DNA from: Amphiura filiformis | Lineage: Eukaryota > Echinodermata > Ophiuroidea > Amphilepidida > Amphiuridae | NCBI RefSeq assembly: GCF_039555335.1 | Contig: NC_092628.1 | Location: 75,642,713-75,706,712, forward strand | Direction of reading: 5' to 3' | DNA length: 64,000 bases | Part shown: one piece after another, positions 50,463 to 63,700 of the stretch | Layout: each line of letters begins with the position of its first letter | Position numbering within the stretch: position 1 is the stretch's first letter | Notes under the pieces: generated by a model | Database searches by the model: none | What the model was told of the DNA's origin: nothing | What the model saw: only the letters and a program-made list of their open reading frames with translations | Made by a program: the position numbers and the translations under genes

Positions 50463-51250
50463 GAAAGCCTTAAACTCACACGAGAATCCTTTGTGATTTA
50501 AGGCTTTCATACTGCAGTTACTGTCCGTTTTCCTATACACAATACACAGTGCTCTTTCCCATTGACGCGTGACCTTTACAAATAGCCCTACGTTAACAGT
50601 ATGGGGATATAACTAGTTAACGTCGCTGTGTGAAAAATAACCGGCCAATATTAAAAGTACTCTTCTAAAGTTCTAGAAAATATAGTTTTTAACATGTCCT
50701 AAATTTTAGCTAATTTAGATGTTTGGAAATATTCGTACTTTGGCGTTTTAGTTAATGTTATAAGTAATAGTACATTGCCTACTTAACGTCGCTGTGTGAA
50801 AATAACCGGCCAATATTAAAAGTACTCTTCTAAAGTTCTAGAAAATATAGTTTTTAACATGTCCTAAATTTTTAGCTAATTTAGATGTTTGGAAATATTC
50901 GTACTTTGGCGTTTTAGTTAATGTTATAGGTAATAGTACATTGCCTAGTTAACGTCGCTGTGTGAAAAATAACCGGCCAATATTAAAAGTACTCTTCTAA
51001 AGTTCTAGAAAATATAGTTTTTAACATGTCCTAAATTTTTAGCTAATTTAGATGTTTGGAAATATTCGTACTTTGGCGTTTTAGTTAATGTTATAGGTAA
51101 TAGTACATTGCCTAGTTAACGTCGCTGTGTGAAAAATAACCGGCCAATATTAAAAGTACTCTTCTAAAATTCTAGACAATATAGTTTTGTAACATGTCCT
51201 AAATTTTTAGCAAATTTAGATGTTTGGAAATACTCGTACTTTGGTGTTTT
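50463..51250 (-). mobile_element. dispersed repeat family 2, copy with four tandem units
   Basis: Inverted relative to 20079-20345. The 166-167-bp unit (CGTCGCTGTGTGAAAAATAA, GGCCAATATTAAAAGTACTC, then ATGTTTGGAAATATTCGTAC) starts at 50621, 50787, 50953 and 51120. The first three are almost identical; the last is slightly diverged. The flanking CACAATACACAGTGCTC block is present once. Confidence 0.88.
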
Positions 51251-51259
51251 AGGAAGGAT

Positions 51260-52160
51260 ATGTAAACGACAGATAACACCAAAAATATGAAGAAATTATT
51301 TCTAAACCGTGTTAAGTCAAAAATCATTATGTTGCTCATTTTCAAGAATGCTGGTTTACAAAAAGCACGACATTGTCTGATTTCGTGAACAAAGCCACAC
51401 ATAACATTGTTTCCTTTCGTTTCCTTTATAATCGGTTACCCAACTGAACCTATGAATACCAGATTTATTGCGATATCGCACATGAAAACAGTCACTTGTG
51501 CACAACCAGAGAAGATCCGATTTAATCAGTTGAGCTGTTTCAATGAGTGTTATCTTGGTTTAATAGCTTTTGATGGGGTTAAGTCCTGCAAAGGTCGAGA
51601 TGAATTCTACTGCAGACATGACTGCATCATGTCTGGCTCTCAACCCTCGATATAAATAAAAACATATCAGCATTCAATATTCCAGTCAGTCGCATGTGCA
51701 TTCTCTAAATTCAGTAAATTTCCATCGTCAACCGTGTAATTGAATGTGATAATTTTGAAATTTTAAAACGCTTGAAATATCATAAACAAATATGTTAATA
51801 AATAACATAAATACAAGCTAAACCCGTTGGGGTTCGATAATGAACCCCACAAAACTAACCGAGTATATGGAAAATGCCATCATATGGCCGGGCGGTTTCA
51901 CAAGTTGCCGGCTCTACAGTCAGTCTACTCTGAAGTACAAAGTAGTATACGCGCGCGTTGTCACTTAGTACTTCAGAGTGGACAAACTGTATCATGCCAC
52001 TCGCCGCCTGAGTCAGTGTAACGTTTAGATACCGCACCACATAAATTAAAAGTTTGAGCGAGTTAGAAAGTGGTGAGTTTGTCGCGCTTGTTATTCGAAT
52101 GTTATTTCCCATTATACAGTATGCCGACTCCCGAGGGAGGGGGCACTCAACACAAATGAC
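51260..52160. other. no gene seen; one hairpin
   Basis: A short inverted repeat (CTACTCTGAAGTAC / GTACTTCAGAGTGG) lies at about 51924-51983. No coding sequence recognised. Confidence 0.4.
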
Positions 52161-52167
52161 CATACGA

Positions 52168-52213
52168 CTGTCCCTGAGCTACACAGACTGTTAGGGACAG
52201 TCTGTGTAGCTCA
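52168..52213. repeat. inverted duplication of the tRNA 5' end
   Basis: TGAGCTACACAGACTG (52175-52190) is the exact reverse complement of CAGTCTGTGTAGCTCA (52198-52213), with a 7-base spacer. A second overlapping pair is ACTGTCCCT / AGGGACAGT. Confidence 0.85.
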
Positions 52214-52270
52214 GTGGTAGAGCGCTCGCCCGACAAGCGAGAGGTCTGGGGTTCTAGTCCCCGCACAGGC
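52200..52270 (+). tRNA. tRNA-like gene, anticodon GAC (Val)
   Basis: A 71-base cloverleaf: acceptor GTCTGTG/CACAGGC (one G-U pair), D arm GCTC/GAGC, anticodon stem CTCGC/GCGAG with loop CCGACAA, T arm TGGGG/CCCCG with loop TTCTAGT. The A box (TAGCTCAGTGG) is canonical and a T5 Pol III terminator lies 15 bases downstream. Oddities are C33 in place of the nearly universal U33, T57 in place of a purine, and a GAC anticodon that animals rarely use for Val. It could be a tRNA-derived SINE head or a decayed gene. Confidence 0.6.
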
Positions 52271-52284
52271 AGGTATGTCATGAG

Positions 52285-52289
52285 TTTTT
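52285..52289 (+). terminator. Pol III T5 terminator
   Basis: TTTTT shortly after the tRNA-like gene, in the right orientation. Confidence 0.5.
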
Positions 52290-52435
52290 ACTCTGGTATA
52301 TCTGCCTATGCATGTTATGTTTCCATTTGTAAATTCATGTTTAAATGTGATAGTGTGCGGTGCGTAATTCTTCTTTCCCCTGAGTGTTTATATATTAAGA
52401 ATAACGATTAAGCATCATTAATTTGATCTCGTGCG

Positions 52436-53590
52436 CTAGTTTGTAATGTTTGAATGTTTCCATGTTCCAGTGTATGATGCGTAAGCCTCTTCCTCTGTCA
52501 AAATAAATGAGTTTTGTCTATTGTGTACTGTAAAATTGGGTAAAAAGCTATTTTGGATTGTCAATGATGTGAAATTTTGTACACTCCTATACAAAATCAC
52601 CCCATTTTTGACATTGCCAACACCGAACACCAAAAGTTTCCACACCGATAGACCCCTAGTTTCGTACGCTGGTGGGCACAGGTACGTCACTTTCATATGT
52701 AAGTGCCTCCCCCGGGAGCTCATCCAGATCTCTTTGCAGTTTGTTGAAGTCATTTTCATCTTGAACATGTGTAAAAACATAGTGTCATCAGCAAAAACCT
52801 TAACGCAACTCTGCACTACACCAGGAAGATCATTGATGAAGACCCAGTTGGTCCCAAGACACTGCCTTGCGGAATGCCAGTAAGTACATTTGTCCATGAA
52901 GAAGATTTTCCATTTACCATCACCCTCTGTTTCCGTCCAGTCAGGAATGCCTCAATCCATTTCAGTAATGGACCATCAATGCCATGTGCTCGAACTTTCT
53001 TTCTTCAATAGCCGCGAGGTACGCTCTATGCACTCATTCATATTTTTTATTTCCATAAAACTACACCTATTCCACCTCCCTCGTCCAGCATACTTGTCCA
53101 CATTTCCGTGATTTCTAATAATTGCGTGACACATGACCTCCCGGGTTTAAAACCATATTGGTCCTCACTAAAGAGTTCACTGGCATTCAGGAACTCGATG
53201 ACCTTATCTCTTATAATGGATTCCAGTAGTTTGCAGATCACAGATGTCAAACTCACTGGTATGTAGTTTCCTGGTGACTTGACATTCCCTTTCTTAAAAA
53301 TGGCAGTAACGTTGGCAATCTTCCAGTCAGATGGAAGCACACCCTCACTCAGGGACTGGTTGTAAACTGTTGTAAGTGGAGATGCTATAATCTCTGATGC
53401 TTCCTTGAGTATTCTGGGGTGAAGTTCGTCTGGGCCAGGTGACTTGGACGGCTGTAATTTCAATAGTTTCTTCAGCACTTCTTCCACAGAAACTGAAATC
53501 GAATTCAGAGTTTCTCCCTGGTGTCTGGTCTCAAGTTCTGGTATACTGGTATCCTCATTAGTAAGAACATCATTTTGGTAAGAGCATTAT
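52436..53590 (-). mobile_element. LINE fragment, CR1/Jockey-like reverse transcriptase
   Basis: On the minus strand the RT domain reads KSPGPDELHPRILKEAS, LPSDWKIANVTAIFKKGN, GNYIPVSLTSVICKLLESII and YGFKPGRSC. After a frameshift come IDGPLLKWIEAFLTG and GIPQGSVLGP, and after another shift INDLPGVVQSCVKVFADDT, with the catalytic FADD. The order is normal for a non-LTR retrotransposon. The endonuclease and 5' portion are absent and at least two frameshifts make it inactive. Confidence 0.9.
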
Positions 53591-53803
53591 CTTTCACCAT
53601 TCATTTAAGAAAAGTATTTTAAAAACATGTTAAACTAGAGTCATGCGGTAGCTGTGACTTGCAAGTTTTTAAAAAGTTTTAAATGACTGATAAATATGAC
53701 TGAAGAGATGTTACAGCTCCTCGAGATTATGTTTTGACAAGTAAGTTTTAAAAATAAACGACTGATAATGAAGACTAAAAGCTGCTGTGATTTATACGCA
53801 ACA

Positions 53804-54580
53804 TTAAGGGGTTAGTCACCCACCTTTGCACAGTAGTATTTTTATAGGGCCTGAGAGCACATCAGACATATCGATACGAAGAATATCCTTCTGATATAAT
53901 TTTTTTTTAATTCGCGATATGATACAAATTTTATGGCAAATTACTAAAAATTAATATTTTTGACATTTAACAGTCCTCGAAGTAAAATTTAGAAATAAAA
54001 TGATATATGTAGCTTTGATTTTTCGTATTAAAGATATACATTTTTTTTCTTCAACAAAAGACCTGAAAATTTAGGTGTTTTTTTTGGAGAGGGGGAAGTA
54101 AATCTTCAATACGAAAGGTCAAAATTTTCAAATGATCGTCGCCTTTTCCACCCAGCTACATGTATAGTACATATCTTATTAAATATAATGTATATCATCA
54201 ACATGGAAGAGTGCTCAATACCGTATTTGGTAGAGCTGTAATACAAATTGATTACTATACACTTATTTGCTGGAGCTGCTACACTGTGTTTCACGCATTA
54301 CAGCGATCATCAGGCAACAGATTGCTGAGATGCACACACAAAGCTATTTCTTTTTCTTGGCACAATTATAGTACATATCATTAGATTTATAGACTTTACT
54401 TCGAGGACTGTGAAAACGAAAAAAAAAAAAAATAATTTGCCATCAAATATTACGGTATATCGGCAATTTCAAAAAGTCAAAATTATCTGATATCAGAAGG
54501 ACATTCCTCGTATTCAGAATGCAATTCGATATGTCTGATGTGCAAAAATACTTTGCAAACGTTGACATGCGGTCCCTTAA
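53804..54580. mobile_element. TTAA-ended foldback element with ~190-bp arms
   Basis: Begins TTAAGGGGTTAG and ends CCCTTAA. The arms share CACATCAGACATATCGA, TCCTTCTGATAT, TGGCAAATTA and CAGTCCTCGAAGTAAA in mirror order. The centre (54000-54390) has short unrecognised frames. The TTAA ends suggest a TTAA-targeting (piggyBac-like) machinery, which is inference. Confidence 0.75.
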
Positions 54581-54682
54581 TACATTTCATCGCAATTCTT
54601 TTTTCCCCGTCGACAGCAACGATTCAAATTACAAACAACGTTCTTTCGTGATTCGTTGTATCACAGTCGTAGATAAATGAAT

Positions 54683-55048
54683 GTAACGTGTCATGTCAAA
54701 AGGAGACACTTTTGGGCAGGATCGTAAATTGAGATTTTTTTCACAATTTGGGTTTGTTGCGAATTTGTGATGTTATTAATGTTAAAAATATTGTCTGATC
54801 GTTTCAGACCGGAATATAACGGGTATCTTGTATTTTTTTAGACATTTGTCAAAGTAATTCCTACTCTCAACATTGTCAATAATATTTTTAATGGCCGATA
54901 TCTTAATTTCCCATTTTATAATACCATAACTTACGAACTGAATATCTTCGCTTAGGAATGTTCGATTCAATTGGGGAAAACGGCGTTGTGGAGCAAAATA
55001 TCTCTATATTTAAGATATGTAAAAACCTCAAAATTGTTAACCTGCCCA
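54683..55048 (-). mobile_element. MITE family 1, copy C, truncated
   Basis: Reverse orientation relative to copies A and B. The intact terminus GTAACGTGTCATGTCAAAAG is at 54683. The other end stops inside the inverted repeat at CCTGCCCA and runs directly into the (AAAT)n array. Confidence 0.75.
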
Positions 55049-55291
<243 letters not shown>

Positions 55292-55299
55292 TAATAAGT

Positions 55300-55860
55300 G
55301 TCCCCTAATAAGCACCCCAATAATCGCCATAATTTCCTGAGGACAAAAAATTTTACAAGAAAGAAAGATACAGAAACATTAAATTTGTTGCTTGATCCAC
55401 CAGTTCTTCAACCATGTCAACTGATACGAACTGTCATCGGGTTGTGCTTGCAGGAACGAGAAACGGCTATTTTATTCCGCCATGTTTATTAGTTTCGTTT
55501 CGAGATCGGGGCCGAGGGACTCAGGTTATCCTATGTCATATGAATTGTGTTTTTTTTACTTTCCCCTTACAATTGCTATTGATTGACTAGTTGTGAGAAA
55601 AGTTTCATAAACTTATTTCACCATGATTTAGAGACTTACTCTATTTTTTCAACAGAGTGAATGCAAAAGTCTTGTTCTTAACTTCTAAAATGCGAACGCA
55701 TTGTTTTCAGATTCAATCTGGTAACAAACAAACAAAGTAACAAACAAACACGTATACTAAAGGCAATCCCTGGGTATAGTACATGTATTTTACTATTATC
55801 ACTAGCTCGTTTGGTCATCAACATGTCGTTACATGTTTTACAAAATAAAAGCTTTTCTCA
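55300..55860. other. no gene seen
   Basis: AT-rich sequence without recognised features. Confidence 0.4.
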
Positions 55861-55869
55861 ACTTTTTTT

Positions 55870-57874
55870 ACAAGATTAGTTGTATTTTTGTAAATTTTTT
55901 TTAATTTTTTTTTTAAAGTTTTTTATTCCCTGTTCTTGGAACTGGTGGAGGGAGAAAAAACATACATAATGGGCCACCAGTTCCCAACGATCATGAATTA
56001 AATCATAATATTATAGTCAAAATTTTTAAGAACAGGTACAAAGGACAATCACAAAAGAGACAAAGACGATGGACAAAGAGAACGTTCACTCTTACAAACA
56101 AAACACAAGCACCAGTCTTGTGTCAAACAAGTGCACACATTACTTGGTTACACCCATCTTGATCCTGCCATAATCAGTTTGAAAATAATTGAAGAAAAGG
56201 ACAACAATTTAAGATGCTTCAAGATCAATGGTCCATTTTTTGAAATGGAGCCGCAGTTTACCTTTACTTTCAGCAATTTTATACTCAATTTTCTGCTTCA
56301 ATTTGACCATATTCAGAAAAGCATTGAAACTAAGGTTAGTCTGTTTAAATCTGCACTTATGAATGTAAAATTTAAGGCACAGAAAAAGGAAATTAATACA
56401 AAGGTCATGTTCTGAGGTATCACTGATACCAAACATTTTATCAAATTTGGAAAATGTAAAAGAATCCCCAGTGACACTGTTGATATAAAAACATAGTTCA
56501 TCCCACATGGGAGACACATTCTTGCATTCACAAAATAAATGCAAAATTGTTTCGGGCAATTCATTACAAAAGTAACAATTGGGTGAATCCACCCTACCAA
56601 TTCTGTGAAGAAAATTATTTGTACAAATTGCCCTATGAAAAACTTTAAAATAAAAAGATCGTAACTGGGTTTCAATAGTACATTTAAAATTGCTACTATG
56701 CACACAGTTCCATTCAATTTCATCAAACACATCGAGACAATCAACCCATTTGTTTTCAGCTTCAACAGTGGCTTGGTTCCTAAGAGTTGAGTAGGCATGT
56801 TTTGAAACCTTCTCTGCATCTAAAAGCGAAGCAGAAATAGTAACAAAAATGTTTTCTTGAATGTTCTTAGGGTTCTGGAACCAATCCAAATAAATCCCAT
56901 TCATTAAATAATTGTATTTTCTCCTGTCTTTAATGGAAATATCAAATTCTAAAACCAAATCTTCAAAGGTTTTAACTAAATTGTGACCCATATAAAGATC
57001 TGAAATGCAATGGATCCCTTTTTCATCCCAAGTAGGGTAAAAGAAAAACTTTTTTGTTTTTAACCGAACATCTTTGATCCACCAAATTGGGTCCTGGAGA
57101 TGGAAATCAGACCAGTTTAATTTTTCCTTCATCTTGCATTTGTATAAATACCATAATTTGATAGTCTCAATTAGCTGACAATTTGACAGGGTATTTAAAA
57201 CACAATCTGGAGCATCTGTCTTCAACAAGACAGTATAATCTGGATAAAAAGAAGATAAAACAGAAAGTTCAAGGGATTTCCAAAACTAGAATAATTAGGA
57301 TCAAGCAGCTGCTTAACCCACACAAATTTTTGAGCCTGTGAGAACACAAGAAGGTCAATCATCCGAAGACCACCATTATCATAATCATTACACATGACAT
57401 CCCTCTTAACTCTGTCATTCCCTCCATTCCAAATGAATTTATAAAACATACTATTCAGTTTCTTGAAAAAACTTTTGGAATGTTTATACAAAAGAACAGA
57501 AAAGAGATACAAGAGCTGGGGTAACAACAGGGATTTTACAACTGTAACTTTGCCCAAGAGAGATAAATATCTACTCCTCCAGCAATTGAGTGTTTGCTCA
57601 ATTTGATGAAGTTTAGGGGTAAAGTTGAGCTCAAAAGAGCATGTGTATTAAGAGAAAAATTAACACCTAAGGTTTTAAAGGTGTTTGTCTTCCACTTCAG
57701 CCCAATATCTTCAAAGGGATGGAAATCAGAACCTTTTAAGCTGCCAATATGAATGGCCTCAGATTTTGACATATTGATTTTGCAACCTGAAAAGGAAGCA
57801 AATTTATCAAGGATGTTAACTTTTAATATTAGCTTTCGCCAAGAATACTTTTGTCCATTCTTAATAAAAGGCAA
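55870..57874 (-). mobile_element. LINE fragment, L1/Tx1-like, 5'-truncated
   Basis: Three minus-strand frames follow each other with small overlaps, separated by frameshifts. 57874-57536 has FASFSGCKINMSKSEAIHIG and TFKTLGVNF (RT thumb region). 57557-57222 has GKVTVVKSLLLPQLLYLFSV and GGLRMIDLLVFSQAQK. 57228-56209 is a 339-residue C-terminal domain with a Cys/His knuckle C218-x2-C221-x8-H230-x4-C235. The RT palm and endonuclease are missing. The 3' end carries AATAAA and an A-rich tail near 55870-55930, as expected of target-primed insertion. Confidence 0.88.
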
Positions 57875-60100
57875 ATGATTACCGCTTGAATGACCAGCAC
57901 GAGAACGTTAATTTGCCGTCTTACATGTGATCTGCGCACAAGTCAGTTTTTATATGCAATGTATTTTATCAACGTCTATGTCCATCGAAAGCATTCTGAA
58001 TGAAAAGCTTGAATAAAAATTCCTTTAAAAAAGGAATGTGGCGCCCAATGTGAGCTAGACGGGATATGGTGAATTCCACGGTGATTAGATTTGGTATTAT
58101 AATGATTTTTTTAGGGAAGAGTAGAAGATGATCAAATACGGGAGAAATGCTTCATGGAATGAAGCTTTCGTGTCAATTTGCGATTATGTGGGGTCGGAGT
58201 TCTGTTTTGGGAGCCTATTGTAGTGAGGATATTGCTTTGGATATTGAATATTGTTGAATTTCGTTATGCAGGGCCTAGGGTATATGATGGATAACTAGAA
58301 GACACAAATAAGTAAGCTTCCCCTAGTCATCTATACACTCATTCTTGTCACACGACGAATTTCGACAAAGTCATGTAAACGTAATTTCGTTTTTCACCCG
58401 ACCTCCGTCCAGAAACAATCCTGAAATGTTGAAAACTTGGGGTCGGCGCACTCATGCCAGTTTATCATAAGGTATACTCTGTGTCTTTTGTAGCCAACCA
58501 TGTGGCTAAGAGAGGCTAGGAAATACTTAAACTAATACAAAACAATCATACCCTCCTTTCATATCAAACAATACCAAGAAATTGACAGGCCTGTTAAATC
58601 AAGGGTAAGATCGATCGTTATTCTTCATGAAACGGGCACAGCCCATTTTTATGTTATTAATTCTGCTAAAAATTAATTAATAAATAACAAAATTACGTCA
58701 TAGAACTCTATTTTAAACAGACAAAATAGCCAGTGGGGTTTCTTTCACTTAACCTTGCTAGGAACCCTTCCCAGCAGTTAGGCATTACAATGAATATTAT
58801 TTTTGCATATACACTTCTGACCTTCAACACAGTCATGTCTTCCGAATTTATTCCTTTCTCTGCTGACCAGAACTGATTTTCGTTAATTAATGTTTTTTAT
58901 CAGAGATAGTCACCACAAAGATACTGAGCTTCTAATATCTTTGGTCACAATCAGTTAGCAGTCGATTCAAGCACATAAAGTCATAAACCAATTAGTGATT
59001 TCATGATTGGTCAGTGGTTGTGTTGGTCAACTATAATTAATTGGTGTTGGTTTAAGGATTAGGTGCACCGCGTGCAATCACTATGGACCACAATGGCCTC
59101 ATTCCAGTGGCATATTATCAATAACCTCAATTAAACAATCATAGTGCAAAATTTGACCTTAAGTTGCAAAGTATGAGTTTTTGTACTCACATTTTCAAAG
59201 GTCATTCAATGAATGCACAAATGTATTGGGGTTAAAGAACTGTGCCCTGATAGATGAGCATGTTGTAGATTCTTCACACTGTAAACAACTAGTTCATGTG
59301 CAAACATGTTCAAAACATACATAATTAGAATGGTCAAATGTCACCGTCTATCGGGTTCTAAACTGGTTTAAACCATACAAAGGTCACGGGTTATTTGGTG
59401 TTTTTATAAGTCCATTAATTTTGTATTTTAAACAAAGAATATACACACATCATTTTATCCCGTGCATATCAGAAAACAATAATAAAATAAAATCCTAGCA
59501 TATTGTGGTTTTATTTCTGAGCTGGGCATAATTTTAGCAAAACAATTAAGGAGTAAATCTAGCAAGAGTGAAATTAGAAGTTTTTCACAAAGTACATGCC
59601 TATATGTGGCCCCTCCGTAGAGGGCGCCACAAAAAGCAAACATACGACTGTATGATAATGAGATGGGGTAAATTTGTAAATTTGTAAAAGCGATGGTTGC
59701 ATAATAGAGTCGCCCAATCAAGAAACACGACGTGTCGATCAGCACCATACAATAGCCATTGTAGTCATCAAAGTTTTATGTCGGTGTATTCTCTCTCCTT
59801 TCGTTATTAGTTTCTGCAATATCGGTCTCATGAGACACTCTTTTCAAACCGTACTTCAATAACTCGTGTAACAAAGTTGGAAGAACCAGCGTGTCGTAAG
59901 AGGCAACGTGAATACATCAAAAGTTGTAGTTTCTTTTTCAATTGTTGTCTTCTTTATAATAACGGTTAACAAGCCACATCGAACTCGAGATATTTGAAAC
60001 GATACACTGTGATTTTCAGGACGAAGTAAGCCAAAGTAAGATGTGTTTGTGGTTTTGTCTTATAGCGTTACAGTCTCCTTGCTCTTGCTCGTTGATTTCT
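57875..60100. other. no gene seen
   Basis: No coding exon or clear repeat recognised in about 2.2 kb of AT-rich sequence. Confidence 0.4.
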
Positions 60101-60772
60101 GTTTCTCTACTTAACTTAAACTAGCATCAGAGTCTTACCGATATACCGTACATCTTTTCGCCGTTCCTTATACTGGTATTAAATCGAGGATCGCGGAGAG
60201 CCCCGCAGCCAGGTAAGAGCACATGCATAATACGTCATACTTGCATGTCCAGAAACATTAGCTTTTACAGTCGACCAATGAACTTATAAAACTTTCTGCC
60301 GTGTAATTCAGGTCGAAGAAACAGAGGTGAGTTCGATAATCACACAACAAAGTCCGTCATCCGAAGAGCCGCTGTTTTTCCTCTACTTGCAAGAGCGTTG
60401 AAATTGAATTTTATGAATATTTTGTTATAAGAACAACTTTGTTATGAGCGGTGGATGTGGGTGAAGTTTCCTAGGTCCCGACCTACCTGGGCTAGTTCGT
60501 TCCTCGGAACGGTTTTTGTTGTTGTTTATTCCGTGCCGCATACGCGTGCATATAGCACAGGACTTGCAGTTTATAGCAGTGGCCTTACAGAAGAGAGTGA
60601 AAAAGGTATCTTATTTTCTTTCATACAGCAGAATTTTGCCAATTTTATGATCTATTCTGAGCTAAAAAGAGGACGCGAACGGTTTCAAAATCTGCATTCA
60701 TTCCGGACATTGATTCGCTATAAGATGTATAACATTTACTGATTTCATTCCCTGCGATCTAACACATCCTAG
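60101..60772 (+). other. possible 5' untranslated exon and intron of the LRR gene
   Basis: Strong donors occur at CAG|GTAAGA (exon end 60212) and GAG|GTGAGT (near 60326), and a pyrimidine-containing acceptor CATCCTAG lies six bases above the LRR start codon (exon start 60773). A spliced leader exon is plausible. The open frame 60455-60742 would then be intronic. Confidence 0.35.
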
Positions 60773-60777
60773 CTGAA

Positions 60778-63700
60778 ATGACGGGTATAAGCAAACGTAA
60801 TTATTTCCGTTTCATCCTGAAACTCTCTGTCATCATCATGACATTGTCCTTTAATAACAACCCAGTGATGAATGGAATGATCGTTGCAGCTCAGTTGTTG
60901 GTGGAACCTCTTTGGGATGTACCTCTCAATGAAGCCTACCCATGTTTTGTTGATAACAAGACCGAAGGAGTTTTCTTCCAAGGGAGCGCGAATTACGCAT
61001 GTATCCTTCAAGTGACGGCATCGCAAGGAACCGTTGCTGAGCTACAAATACACGGATATTATGACCCTACACAACCGACGCGTCTTTATATTGAACGAGA
61101 TGGAGACTTAAAAAACTGTCAAAATAAGTATGTAGTGTTCAATGTACAATCAGAAACGTGTAGTTCAACATTGTTAGAGTCAAATTTCCTAGTTAATTTG
61201 CAAGGTAATACAAGTCTTTACATAAAGGAAGCACGTGCTAATGATAACGTACTCGGATGCCCTGAAGACGAAAGTGTTCAGAAAGATCACCATGGTAACA
61301 CAGTAAGTAGAAATCAGTGTCATAATGTTAAAGGATACAACAACAAAGTTATGTGTGATCCACGATATACTTATAAGTGTATACTGAAGTTTCCCCCAAA
61401 CTGTGCGTCTTACCTTAGTACAAGAGAAGTAGTGTACGAAGATTGCGCATACGGTCAAAACAGCACGGATACACTCACCTACCCACTTTATACAACCCAT
61501 GTAGATTTATCCGAAAATGAAATTGTGCAAATGTCTGATAATTTTTTTCAAGACTTACAATATTTAGAGGTATTAATTCTGAACACTAATCGTCTGATTT
61601 TGCAAAATCCAAAAACATTTTGGACGTTATCACATTTGGTACAACTTGAATTTCAACGGAATGAGATATCAGAACTGAAGGTAGAATTGTTTCAAGGTTT
61701 GTACAATCTCAAAATACTGCGCCTTAATAAGAATTCGTTAAGCAAAGTGCCTGATAAAATATTTCAAGATTTGGCAAATTTGGAATTTCTAGACCTCTCT
61801 GAAAATCGTATATCAGAACTAGAGGTAGTTTGCTTCCAAGGTTTGTACAATCTCGAACAACTTTTTCTTCAATTGAATTGGTTAAGCACAGTACCTAGTG
61901 AAATATTTCAAGATTCGACAAATTTGAAAACGATCTCCCTCTTTAGAAATCGTATATCAAAACTGGAGGTAGATTGCTTCCAAGGTTTGTACAATCTCGA
62001 AATACTGTCGCTTGAGGAGAATTTGTTAAGCACAGTACCTGATGAAATATTTCAAGATTTGACAAATTTGAAAACGCTCTACCTCTTTGAAAATCGTATA
62101 TCAGAACTGGGGATATTTTGCTTCCAAGGTTTGTACAATCTTAAAAAACTGGCGCTTAATCACAATTTGTTAACAACGGTACATCGTGAAATATTTCAAG
62201 ATTTGACAAATTTGGAAACTCTAAACCTCAGAGAAAATCCGATATCAGAATTGGACAAACTATTGTTCCAAGGCTTGAACAAACTCACAACGCTGTATAT
62301 GAATTCCGCAAATTTCTTCAATTCATTACCTGCTGGGATATTTAAAGATTTGTTAACATTGAAAACCCTCAAAATTGGTGATTCTAAGATATCATATCTA
62401 GAGGTAGGCATATTTAAAGGTATAACAAATCTGAGGAGTCTAGATCTATATAAAAATTTCTTGAATACATTACCCGATGAAATTTTCAAAGATTTGAAAC
62501 ATTTGGAAACTCTTTACCTCCATCAAAATGAGATAAATGAGTTGCATGCTAAAATGCTAATTGGTTTGAGTAGCCTTAAAGTTTTTCTGTTTTCTCATAA
62601 TAACCCAGTCAAAGCAGTACAAAACAATGCATTAAGTATACGCATTGGATTATTTCAAACGAATTTGACCAATTTGAACAGAATATGGCTAGGCAACAAT
62701 CAGATATCAGAACTAGACATATTAATGTTTAAAGGTTTGAACGATCTCAATGACCTGCGGCTAAATGACAATCTTTTGAGCTCACTACCTGATAAGTTAT
62801 TTCAAGATTTGAACAAACTTGGTAGTCTCTGGCTTCAAAATAATTTATTGAGTGCATTGCATGCTGGGATATTTCAAGATTTAAACAACCTCAAATTTCT
62901 CTACCTTTTTGGTAATGTTTTAAGGCCATTACCTAGTGGAATATTTCAAAATGTGACAAATTTGGTATACCTTTTCCTATATGAAATTCAGATATCAGAT
63001 ATGAATGTAGGAATGTTCCAAAGATTGAACAATCTCATACAACTCGATCTTTCTCTCAATTTGTTGAGTACATTACCTGATGGGATATTTCAAGATTTAA
63101 TCAATTTGGAAAAATTGTTCCTCCATAAAAATCAGATATCACATCTGGATGGAGAAATGTTCAAAGGTTTGAACAATTTGATAAACCTGAATCTTGGACA
63201 AAATAAAATAAGGACATTATCTGGTGAGATATTTCAATATTTGATACATTTAGAGCAACTAAACTTTGATTTAAATCAAATATCAGATCTGGATGAGGGA
63301 ATGTTCAAAAGTTTGAAAAATCTCAAAATACTCAAACTTTCTGATAATTTATTGAGGACATTACCTGACGGGACATTTAAAGGTCTAATGAATTTGGAAG
63401 AATTGGTCCTTAATAGAAATAATATATCAGATCTAAATATAGGAATGTTCGAAGGTTTGAACAATCTCTGGAATCTCGAGCTTTCTGATACGTTATTGCA
63501 TTTTTCAGTTGAGATATTTCAGAATGTGAATAACTTGCAACAACTGAAACTCGACGGAAATCGCATATCAGAAATTGAATTACCTAGCATGAGTTTGAAA
63601 AATCTTCATAAACTCTGGCTTAATAACAATTCTTTAAATAGTGTACCTGATGGGATATTTCAAGATTTTATATATTTGGAAGAACTGTACCTAAATGGAA

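Noticed and set aside
60455-60742. 95-codon plus-strand open frame before the LRR gene
   Set aside because: No recognisable domain, out of frame with the LRR start, and likely intronic given donors at 60212/60326 and an acceptor just before 60773.
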